A stretch of DNA of 64,000 nt from a bacterium (lineage in GTDB: Bacteria; Bacillota; Bacilli; Lactobacillales; Streptococcaceae): assembly GCA_905221215.1 (NCBI GenBank), contig CAJNCI010000004.1, positions 117,651-181,650 on the forward strand, given 5' to 3'. Under the pieces are notes generated by a model. The model did no database searches. It saw only the letters and a program-made list of their open reading frames with translations, and was not told where the DNA came from. Within the stretch, counting starts at the first letter, position 1. Every line of letters starts with the position of its first letter. The position numbers and the translations under genes are program-made. This document shows, in pieces, positions 44,549 to 53,931 of this stretch.

Positions 44549-45870
44549 TCAAATTCCCTCTTAAATCTAATAATTTGTCTAAATGTACTGCCTTCCATCT
44601 CTGTTTCTAAAATAATATTGTTGTACTTATCTAGTAGTTCTTTTACATTATTTAATCCGACTCCACGATTTCTTCCCTTAGTAGAGAATCCTAATGAAAA
44701 TAGATCTTCTGAAGGAGTCATCGTCATTTTACATGAATTCTGAATCACAATAACTGTTTCAGTTTCCATCTTAATAACTGCTACTTCCATCTGCTTTTTA
44801 TAGCTATCAGCCGATCCTTCGACAGCATTGTTCAATAAAACGCTCATGATACGAACCAAATCCAATAGTTCAATTGGGAGCTTGGTAATCGTATCTTTTA
44901 CTTCCAGTGTAAACTCTACACCATTATTTCGAGCATAGACAATGGACTGAGCAACCAAACTTCGTAAAGCTGAATCTTCTATGTTGTTCAAATCAAAGTA
45001 AGTGTACTTATCTGAACGCAGTTTATGATTGGCTTTGACCAAAACTTCATTGTAAACTCTGTCAATTTCCTGTAAATCACCACTGTCAATTGCCATCTGC
45101 ATACTGACAAGCATCCCAGCATAGTCATGTCGAAAACCACGAATTTCATTATACAAACCAACAATTTCATCTGTGTAATTCTGTAAATGTTTCTGTTCAA
45201 ATTTCTTCTGCTTCAAAGCAATCTCTTTCTCCATTTGTTCTTTATGAGAATTCATTGTAAAGAATGTCAAAAGTAGAGAGATAAAGACAATAGATGACAA
45301 AATACTTCCAAAACTATTCAAATGTTTAATCGTACTTACCATATCTGAAACAAAAGATACAATATGTAGCAATAGTAAAGCAAAAAATACTTTTTTCAAG
45401 AAAGGATAGAGGTAGTCCTTGTCAAAATAGTCTAGTTCCAAATGGAAATAATGAATGATTGTTACGATAACGACATAAGTCAACACTGTTACAACGAAAA
45501 AGAATGGGGCATGATATTGTGAAACAAAATTGTCTCCTGTTATAGAGGAGAAAGTTACGGACAGAAAGTTATGAGTGCTCTCATATAAAAGAGATAGTAG
45601 TAAACTTAGGAATAGTCCTCTACCCCTCTCATACTGTTTAATCCATCGAAAATAGGAATATAAGCCCAAAGGAAATGAAAATGTTGCAATCCCTAACCCA
45701 TCTAAATTTAGAAGATATAAGGGAAAATCAAGTGCTATTGCTGTTAGTAATGTATAAGCACCAAAAACGTATAATTCTCTTCTATTTACTTGACCTTTAC
45801 AAATTAAATGGTAACTGTAACTAATAATTAAAAAATAAACAATAACTGTCCCAAATCCAAGCAAATTCAT
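44545..45870 (-). CDS. comD: Competence sensor histidine kinase ComD
   Basis: 441 residues. Six or seven membrane helices occupy about 1-205 and include the pheromone-recognition region. The cytoplasmic part has a coiled coil, phospho-His248 in G-F-R-H-D-Y and an ATP-binding domain with N-box L-L-N-N-A-V-E and G-V-G-L-N-N-V-K. It detects extracellular CSP and phosphorylates ComE. The N-terminal half co-varies with the ComC peptide in this group, so it should match the unusual pheromone here. AAGGAG before ATG 45870; 20 bp after comC. Confidence 0.97.
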   Translation of the reverse strand: MNLLGFGTVIVYFLIISYSYHLICKGQVNRRELYVFGAYTLLTAIALDFPLYLLNLDGLGIATFSFPLGLYSYFRWIKQYERGRGLFLSLLLSLLYESTHNFLSVTFSSITGDNFVSQYHAPFFFVVTVLTYVVIVTIIHYFHLELDYFDKDYLYPFLKKVFFALLLLHIVSFVSDMVSTIKHLNSFGSILSSIVFISLLLTFFTMNSHKEQMEKEIALKQKKFEQKHLQNYTDEIVGLYNEIRGFRHDYAGMLVSMQMAIDSGDLQEIDRVYNEVLVKANHKLRSDKYTYFDLNNIEDSALRSLVAQSIVYARNNGVEFTLEVKDTITKLPIELLDLVRIMSVLLNNAVEGSADSYKKQMEVAVIKMETETVIVIQNSCKMTMTPSEDLFSLGFSTKGRNRGVGLNNVKELLDKYNNIILETEMEGSTFRQIIRFKREFE

Positions 45871-45890
45871 TACTCTTTCTCCTTATTTCA

Positions 45891-46016
45891 TTACTGTTTT
45901 ATTTGGAAAATAAAATCACGGAGTAATCTTGACAGTCTACTTTCCCCACCTTGAATCTTTTGCAAGTCTTTTTCCTTCAAGGCTACAAACTGTTCCAATT
46001 TAACTGTGTTTTTCAT
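45891..46016 (-). CDS. comC: Competence-stimulating peptide precursor ComC, variant pherotype
   Basis: A short gene of 41 codons. The leader is [24 protein letters not shown], a typical Gly-Gly leader processed and exported by ComAB. The mature peptide is predicted as [17 protein letters not shown] (17 residues), starting with Glu and carrying Arg at position 3, as CSPs do. It differs from the common pneumococcal CSP-1 and CSP-2 sequences as I recall them, most clearly at the C-terminus. GAGGAG precedes the ATG; comD follows after 20 bp. ComE repeats and a TATAAT lie upstream. Confidence 0.95.
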   Translation of the reverse strand: MKNTVKLEQFVALKEKDLQKIQGGESRLSRLLRDFIFQIKQ

Positions 46017-46042
46017 AATAAAATCTCCTCAATGTTTTTTTC

Positions 46043-46060
46043 TTGTAAGCTAACTTACAA
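46043..46060. repeat. Inverted repeat in the comC leader
   Basis: TTGTAAGCTAACTTACAA: 7-bp arms with a 4-nt loop, inside the predicted comCDE 5' untranslated region. It could fold as an RNA hairpin. Function unknown. Confidence 0.55.
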
Positions 46061-46065
46061 AAATC

Positions 46066-46132
46066 ATTATACAAAATGGAATTTCATTTTAGATAAAATT
46101 CTCTCAACTGTCATTTTTTTCTCCCAAAGTGT
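46066..46132 (-). promoter_or_regulatory. comCDE promoter with ComE binding repeats
   Basis: On the minus strand ACACTTTGG (46124-46132), 12 bp, then ACAGTTGAG (46103-46111): the ComE direct-repeat arrangement. A perfect TATAAT (46066-46071) follows 31 bp downstream, with no good -35, as expected for an activator-dependent promoter. Confidence 0.9.
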
Positions 46133-46140
46133 ACTTTTTT

Positions 46141-46170
46141 AAGAAAAAAGCCGGGAAAATTCCCAGCTTT
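46141..46170 (-). terminator. tRNA-Arg terminator
   Basis: Minus-strand GCTGGGAATTTTCCCGGC hairpin followed by TTTTTTCTT. It lies just before the comCDE ComE sites. Confidence 0.78.
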
Positions 46171-46180
46171 ACTACTATAT

Positions 46181-46254
46181 TGATCCCAGCAGGATTCGAA
46201 CCTGCGACCGTTCGCTTAGAAGGCGAATGCTCTATCCAGCTGAGCTATGAGACC
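46181..46254 (-). tRNA. tRNA-Arg(TCT)
   Basis: A 74-nt cloverleaf with acceptor GGTCTCA/TGGGATC (with G-U pairs), anticodon loop CTTCTAA (TCT) and T-loop GGTTCGAATCC. CCA not encoded. Upstream flank of comCDE. Confidence 0.95.
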
Positions 46255-46297
46255 TAACACAATCATTTTACCAAAAATTCAATTGAAAGTCAATTTT

Positions 46298-46777
46298 CTA
46301 TTTGTGATAGGGTGAGCCCTGCTGAATCGTAAAAGCCCGATAGATTTGTTCAACAAGGACTAGTCTCATTAACTGATGGGGCAAGGTTAAACGGCCAAAA
46401 CTGACAGAAAGATTGGCTCTCTTTTTTACATCCTGTGCTAACCCCAGACTCCCTCCAATAATAAAGGTAATAGTAGAAAATCCTTTTATAGAAGCCTCTT
46501 CTAATTGTTTACTAAATTCTTCTGATGAGAAAGTTTTCCCTTCGATAGCCAACACAATAACGAAATCACGGTCACCAACTTTTGATAAAATTCTCTGCCC
46601 TTCTATTTCTAAAATCTTTTGATTTTCTAACTCACTGGCCTTATCTGGTGTTTTTTCATCTGCTAGCTCAATCATTTCAAGCTTAGCAAATCGAGAAATT
46701 CGTTTTGAATACTCTGCAATACCATCTTTTAAATACTTTTCTTTCAGTTTTCCAACTGTTACAACTTTAATTTTCAT
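46298..46777 (-). CDS. rlmH: 23S rRNA pseudouridine-1915 N3-methyltransferase RlmH
   Basis: 159 residues, SPOUT methyltransferase of the RlmH family. The knot region has F-I-I-G-G-S-L-G-L (about 103-111) and the C-terminal [19 protein letters not shown]. It methylates the pseudouridine at 1915 of 23S rRNA in helix 69. The C-terminal G-S-P-Y-H-K is nearly invariant. Convergent with nothing; monocistronic. Confidence 0.96.
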   Translation of the reverse strand: MKIKVVTVGKLKEKYLKDGIAEYSKRISRFAKLEMIELADEKTPDKASELENQKILEIEGQRILSKVGDRDFVIVLAIEGKTFSSEEFSKQLEEASIKGFSTITFIIGGSLGLAQDVKKRANLSVSFGRLTLPHQLMRLVLVEQIYRAFTIQQGSPYHK

Positions 46778-46813
46778 GACTCTATTCTAACATATTCTCT
46801 ATTTTTTCACATC

Positions 46814-46877
46814 TTATTCACAAAATAAAAGGTTAATTTTATCCTAGAAAACCACAGATTTTTGAAAGTTATCCACA
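46814..46877. promoter_or_regulatory. DnaA-box-like sites between rlmH and htrA
   Basis: A perfect TTATCCACA lies at 46869-46877 and a one-mismatch TTATTCACA at 46814-46822, both on the plus strand and about 2.3 kb before dnaA. Confidence 0.65.
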
Positions 46878-46897
46878 ATCTGTGTAAAACTTTTGTG

Positions 46898-46930
46898 TTT
46901 AAGTTATAATTAAGCTAGTCAGTTTATACT
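46898..46930 (+). promoter_or_regulatory. htrA promoter with CiaR binding site
   Basis: TTTAAG-TTATA-ATTAAG (46898-46914) matches the CiaR direct repeat TTTAAG-N5-TTTAAG with one mismatch. The TATACT -10 (46925-46930) starts 10 bp downstream of it, the standard CiaR activation spacing. A TATAAT also overlaps the box at 46905-46910. Confidence 0.87.
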
Positions 46931-46938
46931 TTCAGTAA

Positions 46939-48141
<1,203 letters not shown>

Positions 48142-48150
48142 TTGACATCT

Positions 48151-48170
48151 ATGTAAAGAAACCTTTACAT
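48151..48170. repeat. 20-bp perfect inverted repeat between htrA and parB
   Basis: ATGTAAAGAAACCTTTACAT has 8-bp arms and a 4-nt centre. It has no T-run, so it is not an obvious terminator; it may be an operator or weak attenuator. Confidence 0.6.
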
Positions 48171-48198
48171 AAGAGAAAAGATATGTTAGTGTAGAATC

Positions 48199-48957
48199 AT
48201 GGAAAAATTTGAAATGATTTCTATCACAGATATACAAAAAAATCCCTATCAACCTCGAAAAGAATTTGATAAAGAAAAACTACATGAACTAGCACAGTCT
48301 ATCAAAGAAAATGGGGTCATTCAACCGATTATTGTTCGTCAATCTCCTGTTATTGGTTATGAAATCCTTGCAGGAGAGAGACGCTATCGGGCTTCACTTT
48401 TAGCTGGTCTGACGTCTATCCCAGCTGTTATTAAACAACTTTCAGACCAAGAGATGATGGTCCAGTCCATCATTGAAAATTTACAGAGAGAAAATTTAAA
48501 TCCAATAGAAGAAGCACGCGCCTATGAATCTCTCGTAGAGAAAGGATTTACCCATGCTGAAATTGCAGATAAAATGGGCAAGTCTCGTCCTTATATCAGC
48601 AACTCCATTCGTTTGCTTTCCTTACCAGAACCGATTCTATCAGAAGTAGAAACTGGCAAACTATCACAAGCCCATGCGCGTTCTCTAGTTGGGTTAAATA
48701 AGGAACAACAAGACTATTTCTTTCAACGAATTATAGAAGAAGACATTTCTGTAAGAAAATTAGAAGCTCTTCTGACAGAGAAAAAACAAAAGAAACAGCA
48801 AAAAACTGATCATTTCATACAAAATGAAGAAAAACAGTTAAAAAAACTACTCGGATTAGATGTAGAAATCAAACTGTCTAAAAAAGATAGTGGAAAAATC
48901 ATTATTTCTTTTTCAAATCAAGAAGAATACAGTAGAATTATCAACAGCCTGAAATAA
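48199..48957 (+). CDS. parB: Chromosome segregation protein ParB (Spo0J)
   Basis: 252 residues. The N-terminal CTPase/ParB domain includes I-Q-K-N-P-Y-Q-P-R (10-20), I-K-E-N-G-V-I-Q-P-I-I and A-G-E-R-R-Y-R-A (motif II). The helix-turn-helix is G-F-T-H-A-E-I-A-D-K-M-G-K-S-R-P-Y-I-S-N (~115-135), and a C-terminal dimer domain follows. It loads SMC at parS sites near the origin. No ParA gene adjoins, as in streptococci. There is no clear Shine-Dalgarno sequence before the ATG. Confidence 0.96.
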   Translation: MEKFEMISITDIQKNPYQPRKEFDKEKLHELAQSIKENGVIQPIIVRQSPVIGYEILAGERRYRASLLAGLTSIPAVIKQLSDQEMMVQSIIENLQRENLNPIEEARAYESLVEKGFTHAEIADKMGKSRPYISNSIRLLSLPEPILSEVETGKLSQAHARSLVGLNKEQQDYFFQRIIEEDISVRKLEALLTEKKQKKQQKTDHFIQNEEKQLKKLLGLDVEIKLSKKDSGKIIISFSNQEEYSRIINSLK

Positions 48958-49173
48958 GGCTGTTCTTTTATTTTTTTATCTCACAAGGTTATCCACTATT
49001 TTTTCCAATAAAAAGCTTAATAAATCAATAGTTTCTGATTTTATCCCCAACCTGTGGATAAAACTTGATAACATTGTGTATTATTTTTCACAGCTTGTGG
49101 AAAATTCTTACTATCTATGGTAAAATAAGTCTAGAATTAAACTTTTAAACAAGTAGTAAAGGAGGAGAACGGA
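48958..49173. other. oriC region upstream of dnaA (DnaA boxes)
   Basis: DnaA boxes: TTATCCACT 48989-48997, TTATCCCCA 49041-49049, reverse TTATCCACA at 49053-49061 (perfect) and reverse TTTTCCACA at 49096-49104. The stretch is A/T-rich. A GGTAAAAT-type -10 near 49120 probably drives dnaA. With the boxes downstream of dnaA it forms a bipartite origin. Confidence 0.82.
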
Positions 49174-50535
49174 TTGAAAGAAAAACAATTTTGGAATCGT
49201 ATCTTAGAATTTGCGCAAGAAAGACTAACTCGATCCATGTATGATTTCTATGCTATTCAAGCTGAACTCATCAAGGTAGAAGAAAATGTTGCTACTATAT
49301 TTTTACCACGATCTGAAATGGAAATGGTCTGGGAAAAACAACTAAAAGATATCATTGTAGTAGCTGGTTTTGAGATTTATGATGCTGAAATAACTCCCCA
49401 CTATATTTTCACAAAACCTCAAGATACGACTATCTCACAAGTTGAAGAAGCTACAAATTCAACTTTATATGACTATGGTCCAAAGTTAGCATCTATTCCT
49501 TATTCGGAGACTGGATTAAAAGAGAAGTATACCTTTGATAATTTTATCCAAGGGGATGGAAATGTCTGGGCTGTATCAGCTGCTTTGGCTGTCTCTGAAG
49601 ATTTGGCTCTGACCTATAACCCTCTTTTTATCTATGGAGGACCGGGACTTGGTAAGACTCACTTATTAAACGCTATTGGAAATGAAATTCTAAAAAATAT
49701 TCCGAATGCGCGTGTTAAATATATCCCTGCTGAAAGTTTTATTAATGACTTTCTTGACCACCTAAGACTTGGAGAAATGGAAAAGTTTAAAAAGACCTAC
49801 CGCAGTCTTGATCTTTTGTTAATCGATGATATCCAGTCACTCAGCGGAAAAAAAGTCGCAACTCAGGAAGAATTTTTCAATACCTTTAATGCCCTTCATG
49901 ACAAGCAAAAACAGATTGTCCTAACGAGTGATCGTAGTCCAAAACATCTAGAAGGGCTCGAGGAGAGGCTTGTCACGCGCTTTAGTTGGGGATTGACACA
50001 AACTATCACACCCCCTGACTTTGAAACACGTATTGCCATTTTACAAAGTAAAACGGAACATTTAGGCTACAATTTCCAAAGTGATACTCTAGAATACCTA
50101 GCTGGGCAATTTGATTCAAATGTTCGAGACCTTGAGGGAGCAATCAATGACATCACTTTAATTGCCAGAGTAAAAAATATCAAGGATATCACTATTGATA
50201 TTGCTGCAGAAGCTATTAGAGCTCGCAAACAAGATGTTAGCCAAATGCTCGTCATCCCAATTGACAAAATCCAAAATGAAGTTGGTAACTTTTATGGTGT
50301 TAGCGTCAAAGAAATGAAGGGAAGCAGACGCCTTCAAAATATTGTTTTGGCCCGTCAAGTAGCCATGTATTTATCTAGAGAACTAACAGACAATAGTCTT
50401 CCAAAAATTGGGAAGGAATTTGGTGGAAAAGATCATACAACAGTCATTCATGCCCATGCAAAAATTAAATCTTTGATTGATGAAGACGATAATTTACGTT
50501 TAGAAATTGAATCAATCAAAAAGAAAATAAAATAA
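49174..50535 (+). CDS. dnaA: Chromosomal replication initiator protein DnaA
   Basis: 453 residues. Domain I (1-90) mediates self-contacts. Domain III is an AAA+ ATPase with Walker [10 protein letters not shown] (~154-162) and Walker B L-L-I-D-D-I-Q. Domain IV holds the helix-turn-helix with the signature [11 protein letters not shown] (~425-435) that reads DnaA boxes. It opens oriC. The start is TTG (M-K-E-K-Q-F) preceded by GGAGGAG; the TTG is the expected low-efficiency start for this family in streptococci. Confidence 0.98.
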   Translation: MKEKQFWNRILEFAQERLTRSMYDFYAIQAELIKVEENVATIFLPRSEMEMVWEKQLKDIIVVAGFEIYDAEITPHYIFTKPQDTTISQVEEATNSTLYDYGPKLASIPYSETGLKEKYTFDNFIQGDGNVWAVSAALAVSEDLALTYNPLFIYGGPGLGKTHLLNAIGNEILKNIPNARVKYIPAESFINDFLDHLRLGEMEKFKKTYRSLDLLLIDDIQSLSGKKVATQEEFFNTFNALHDKQKQIVLTSDRSPKHLEGLEERLVTRFSWGLTQTITPPDFETRIAILQSKTEHLGYNFQSDTLEYLAGQFDSNVRDLEGAINDITLIARVKNIKDITIDIAAEAIRARKQDVSQMLVIPIDKIQNEVGNFYGVSVKEMKGSRRLQNIVLARQVAMYLSRELTDNSLPKIGKEFGGKDHTTVIHAHAKIKSLIDEDDNLRLEIESIKKKIK

Positions 50536-50693
50536 CTTGTGGATAACTTTCGCTTTTTTATCTTTTTTATCCACATTTTTTAAACAAGCCAAAAAACTTG
50601 ATATGACTTACCTTAAGTCTGTTTTCCACAGATTTCACAGACTCTATTATTACTATTATCCTTCTAATACTAAAAATAAATAAAGGAGAATCC
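50536..50693. other. DnaA boxes between dnaA and dnaN (second half of oriC)
   Basis: A perfect reverse TTATCCACA at 50538-50546, a perfect forward TTATCCACA at 50567-50575 and a one-mismatch TTTTCCACA at 50622-50630. The following A/T-rich stretch before dnaN is a candidate unwinding region. Confidence 0.8.
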
Positions 50694-51830
50694 ATGATTC
50701 ATTTTTCAATTAATAAAAATTTATTTCTACAAGCATTGAATACTACTAAGAGAGCTATTAGTTCTAAAAATGCTATTCCTATTTTATCAACCGTAAAAAT
50801 TGACGTAACCAATGAAGGTGTTACTTTAATTGGATCAAATGGTCAAATTTCAATTGAAAATTTTATTTCTCAAAAAAATGAAGATGCTGGTTTGTTAATT
50901 ACTTCTTTAGGTTCGATTCTTCTTGAAGCTTCTTTCTTTATCAATGTAGTATCTAGTCTACCTGATGTGACTCTTGATTTTAAAGAAATTGAACAAAATC
51001 AAATTGTTTTAACCAGTGGAAAATCAGAAATTACCCTAAAAGGAAAAGATAGCGAGCAGTACCCACGAATCCAAGAAATTTCAGCAAGCACTCCTTTGGT
51101 TCTTGAAACAAAATTACTCAAGAAAATTATCAATGAAACAGCTTTTGCTGCAAGTACACAAGAAAGTCGTCCAATTTTGACAGGTGTTCATTTTGTATTG
51201 AGCAACCACAAAGAGTTAAAAACAGTTGCAACAGACTCTCATCGTCTAAGCCAGAAAAAATTGACTCTTGAAAAAAATAGTGATGATTTTGATGTCGTGA
51301 TTCCTAGCCGTTCTTTACGCGAATTTTCAGCGGTATTTACAGATGATATTGAAACTGTAGAGATTTTCTTTGCTAACAATCAAATCCTCTTTAGAAGCGA
51401 AAATATTAGTTTCTACACACGTCTGTTAGAAGGAAACTATCCTGATACAGATCGTTTGATTCCAACAGATTTTAATACTACAATCACTTTTGATGTGGTA
51501 AACTTACGTCAGTCAATGGAACGTGCTCGTCTTTTATCAAGTGCGACTCAAAATGGTACTGTGAAGCTTGAAATTAAAGGTGGGGTTGTTAGCGCCCATG
51601 TTCATTCTCCAGAAGTTGGTAAAGTAAACGAAGAAATCGATACTGATCAGGTTACTGGTGAAGATTTGACCATTAGTTTCAACCCAACTTATTTGATTGA
51701 TTCTCTTAAAGCTTTAAATAGCGAAAAGGTGACCATTAGCTTTATCTCAGCTGTTCGTCCATTTACTCTTGTGCCAGCAGACACTGATGAGGACTTCATG
51801 CAGCTCATTACACCAGTCCGTACAAATTAA
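50694..51830 (+). CDS. dnaN: DNA polymerase III beta subunit (sliding clamp)
   Basis: 378 residues in three repeated clamp domains (M-I-H-F-S-I-N-K-N-L-F-L to L-I-T-P-V-R-T-N). The conserved A-T-D-S-H-R-L-S stretch lies at about 180 and the hydrophobic partner-binding C-terminus at the end. A ring of two subunits tethers polymerase to DNA. It follows dnaA with the origin boxes between. RBS AAGGAG. Confidence 0.98.
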   Translation: MIHFSINKNLFLQALNTTKRAISSKNAIPILSTVKIDVTNEGVTLIGSNGQISIENFISQKNEDAGLLITSLGSILLEASFFINVVSSLPDVTLDFKEIEQNQIVLTSGKSEITLKGKDSEQYPRIQEISASTPLVLETKLLKKIINETAFAASTQESRPILTGVHFVLSNHKELKTVATDSHRLSQKKLTLEKNSDDFDVVIPSRSLREFSAVFTDDIETVEIFFANNQILFRSENISFYTRLLEGNYPDTDRLIPTDFNTTITFDVVNLRQSMERARLLSSATQNGTVKLEIKGGVVSAHVHSPEVGKVNEEIDTDQVTGEDLTISFNPTYLIDSLKALNSEKVTISFISAVRPFTLVPADTDEDFMQLITPVRTN

Positions 51831-51831
51831 G

Positions 51832-51863
51832 TGAAAGAGGTTGAGCTTAGCTCGCCTCTTTTA
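51832..51863 (+). terminator. dnaN terminator
   Basis: AAAGAGG and CCTCTTT with inner GAGC/GCTC pairs form a stem followed by TATGATA. Just after the dnaN stop. Confidence 0.75.
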
Positions 51864-51894
51864 TGATATAATCGAAAAAGAAAAGGAGAGTAGT

Positions 51895-52089
51895 ATGTAT
51901 CAAGTTGGAAATTTTGTTGAAATGAAAAAACCACACGCTTGTACCATCAAGTCAACAGGTAAAAAGGCCAATCGTTGGGAAATTACACGTGTAGGAGCAG
52001 ATATCAAAATCAAATGTAGTAATTGTGACCATGTTGTCATGATGGGGCGCTATGATTTTGATCGAAAAATGAATAAAATTATTGACTAA
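51895..52089 (+). CDS. DUF951 family protein
   Basis: 64 residues (M-Y-Q-V-G-N-F-V-E-M-K-K-P-H-A-C). It has two cysteine pairs, C-T-I-K and C-S-N-C-D-H, suggesting a small zinc-binding or SH3-like fold. The position between dnaN and ychF is conserved in Firmicutes; function unknown. The start at 51895 has AAGGAGAG before it; upstream in-frame ATG at 51841 lacks a site. An extended -10 (TGATATAAT) lies at 51867-51872. Confidence 0.88.
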   Translation: MYQVGNFVEMKKPHACTIKSTGKKANRWEITRVGADIKIKCSNCDHVVMMGRYDFDRKMNKIID

Positions 52090-52173
52090 GAACCCTTAGT
52101 TAGAGGGTTAGCAAGTTTTCCCTTTTTGTGTTATAATATTAGGGATTGAAATGAAAACGGAGAATGAAAAAAT

Positions 52174-53289
52174 ATGGCTTTAACAGCAGGTATCGTTGGT
52201 TTGCCAAATGTTGGTAAATCAACACTATTTAATGCAATTACAAAAGCAGGAGCAGAGGCAGCGAACTACCCATTTGCGACTATTGATCCAAATGTTGGAA
52301 TGGTGGAAGTTCCAGATGAACGCCTACAAAAACTAACTGAAATGATCACTCCTAAAAAGACAGTGCCAACAACATTTGAATTTACAGATATTGCAGGGAT
52401 TGTAAAAGGAGCTTCAAAAGGAGAAGGGCTAGGGAATAAATTCTTGGCTAATATTCGTGAAGTAGATGCGATTGTTCACGTAGTTCGTGCTTTTGATGAT
52501 GAAAATGTCATGCGTGAGCAAGGACGTGAAGATGCCTTTGTGGATCCACTTGCAGATATTGATACGATTAACCTAGAGTTGATTCTTGCTGACTTAGAAT
52601 CAGTGAACAAACGATATGCGCGTGTAGAAAAGATGGCACGTACGCAAAAAGATAAAGAATCAGTAGCAGAATTTAATGTTCTTCAAAAGATTAAACCAGT
52701 ACTTGAAGATGGAAAATCAGCTCGTACCATCGAATTTACAGATGAAGAACAAAAGGTTGTCAAAGGTCTCTTCCTTTTGACGACTAAACCAGTTCTTTAT
52801 GTAGCGAATGTAGATGAGGATGTAGTTTCAGATCCAGATTCTATCGACTATGTCAAACAAATTCGCGAATTTGCAGCGACAGAAAATGCTGAAGTAGTCG
52901 TTATTTCTGCGCGTGCTGAGGAAGAAATTTCTGAGTTAGACGAAGAAGACAAGCAAGAGTTTCTTGAAGCACTTGGTTTGACAGAATCAGGCGTTGATAA
53001 GTTGACTCGTGCAGCTTACCACTTACTTGGACTTGGAACTTACTTCACAGCTGGTGAAAAAGAAGTTCGCGCTTGGACCTTCAAACGTGGTATGAAGGCT
53101 CCTCAAGCAGCTGGTATTATCCACTCAGACTTTGAAAAAGGCTTTATTCGTGCAGTTACCATGTCATATGATGATTTGGTGAAATATGGATCTGAAAAGG
53201 CCGTAAAAGAAGCTGGACGCTTGCGTGAAGAAGGAAAAGAATATATCGTTCAAGACGGCGATATCATGGAATTCCGCTTTAATGTCTAA
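52174..53289 (+). CDS. ychF: Redox-regulated GTPase/ATPase YchF
   Basis: 371 residues of the OBG-HflX group. P-loop G-L-P-N-V-G-K-S-T (~8-16), G4-like N-V-D-E region, inserted coiled coil (about 135-200) and a C-terminal TGS domain (E-K-E-V-R-A-W-T-F). Relatives prefer ATP and bind the ribosome and catalase. Located between DUF951 and pth as is usual. Confidence 0.96.
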   Translation: MALTAGIVGLPNVGKSTLFNAITKAGAEAANYPFATIDPNVGMVEVPDERLQKLTEMITPKKTVPTTFEFTDIAGIVKGASKGEGLGNKFLANIREVDAIVHVVRAFDDENVMREQGREDAFVDPLADIDTINLELILADLESVNKRYARVEKMARTQKDKESVAEFNVLQKIKPVLEDGKSARTIEFTDEEQKVVKGLFLLTTKPVLYVANVDEDVVSDPDSIDYVKQIREFAATENAEVVVISARAEEEISELDEEDKQEFLEALGLTESGVDKLTRAAYHLLGLGTYFTAGEKEVRAWTFKRGMKAPQAAGIIHSDFEKGFIRAVTMSYDDLVKYGSEKAVKEAGRLREEGKEYIVQDGDIMEFRFNV

Positions 53290-53310
53290 AAAATTTAATG
53301 AATAGTATCA

Positions 53311-53343
53311 ATTAGGTTGGAAAAAAATTCCAACCCTTTTGGC
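53311..53343 (+). terminator. ychF terminator
   Basis: GGTTGGAA and TTCCAACC stem with an A-rich loop, followed by CTTTTGG. Between ychF and pth. Confidence 0.7.
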
Positions 53344-53361
53344 TTTTGAAAGGAAAAATAA

Positions 53362-53931
53362 ATGACTAAATTACTTGTAGGCTTGGGAAATCCAGGGGAT
53401 AAATATTTTGAAACAAAACACAATGTTGGTTTTATGTTGATTGACCAACTAGCGAAGAAACAGAATCTAACTTTTACACACGATAAGATATTTCAAGCTG
53501 ATCTAGCATCTTTTTTCCTCAATGGTGAAAAAATTTATCTTGTCAAACCAACGACATTTATGAATGAAAGTGGGAAAGCTGTTCATGCTTTATTGACTTA
53601 CTATGGTTTGGATATTGAAGATTTACTCATTATTTACGACGATCTTGACATGGAAGTTGGGAAAATTCGTTTAAGAGCAAAAGGCTCAGCAGGTGGTCAT
53701 AATGGTATCAAGTCTATTATTCAACATATTGGAACCCAGGCCTTTAATCGTGTTAAGATTGGAATTGGAAGACCTAAAAATGGAATGTCAGTTGTTAACC
53801 ATGTTTTGAGTACCTTTGACAAAGATGATTATATTGGTATTTTACAGTCTATTGACAAGGTTGACGATGCTGTAAATCACTATTTACAAGAGAAAAACTT
53901 TGAAAAAACGATGCAGAGGTATAACGGATAA
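53362..53931 (+). CDS. pth: Peptidyl-tRNA hydrolase
   Basis: 189 residues. G-L-G-N-P-G-D-K-Y (8-16), catalytic His20 in [15 protein letters not shown] and D-D-L-D-M with G-G-H-N-G-I-K-S. It frees tRNA from peptides dropped by the ribosome. The stop abuts the mfd ATG (TAAATG). Confidence 0.97.
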   Translation: MTKLLVGLGNPGDKYFETKHNVGFMLIDQLAKKQNLTFTHDKIFQADLASFFLNGEKIYLVKPTTFMNESGKAVHALLTYYGLDIEDLLIIYDDLDMEVGKIRLRAKGSAGGHNGIKSIIQHIGTQAFNRVKIGIGRPKNGMSVVNHVLSTFDKDDYIGILQSIDKVDDAVNHYLQEKNFEKTMQRYNG

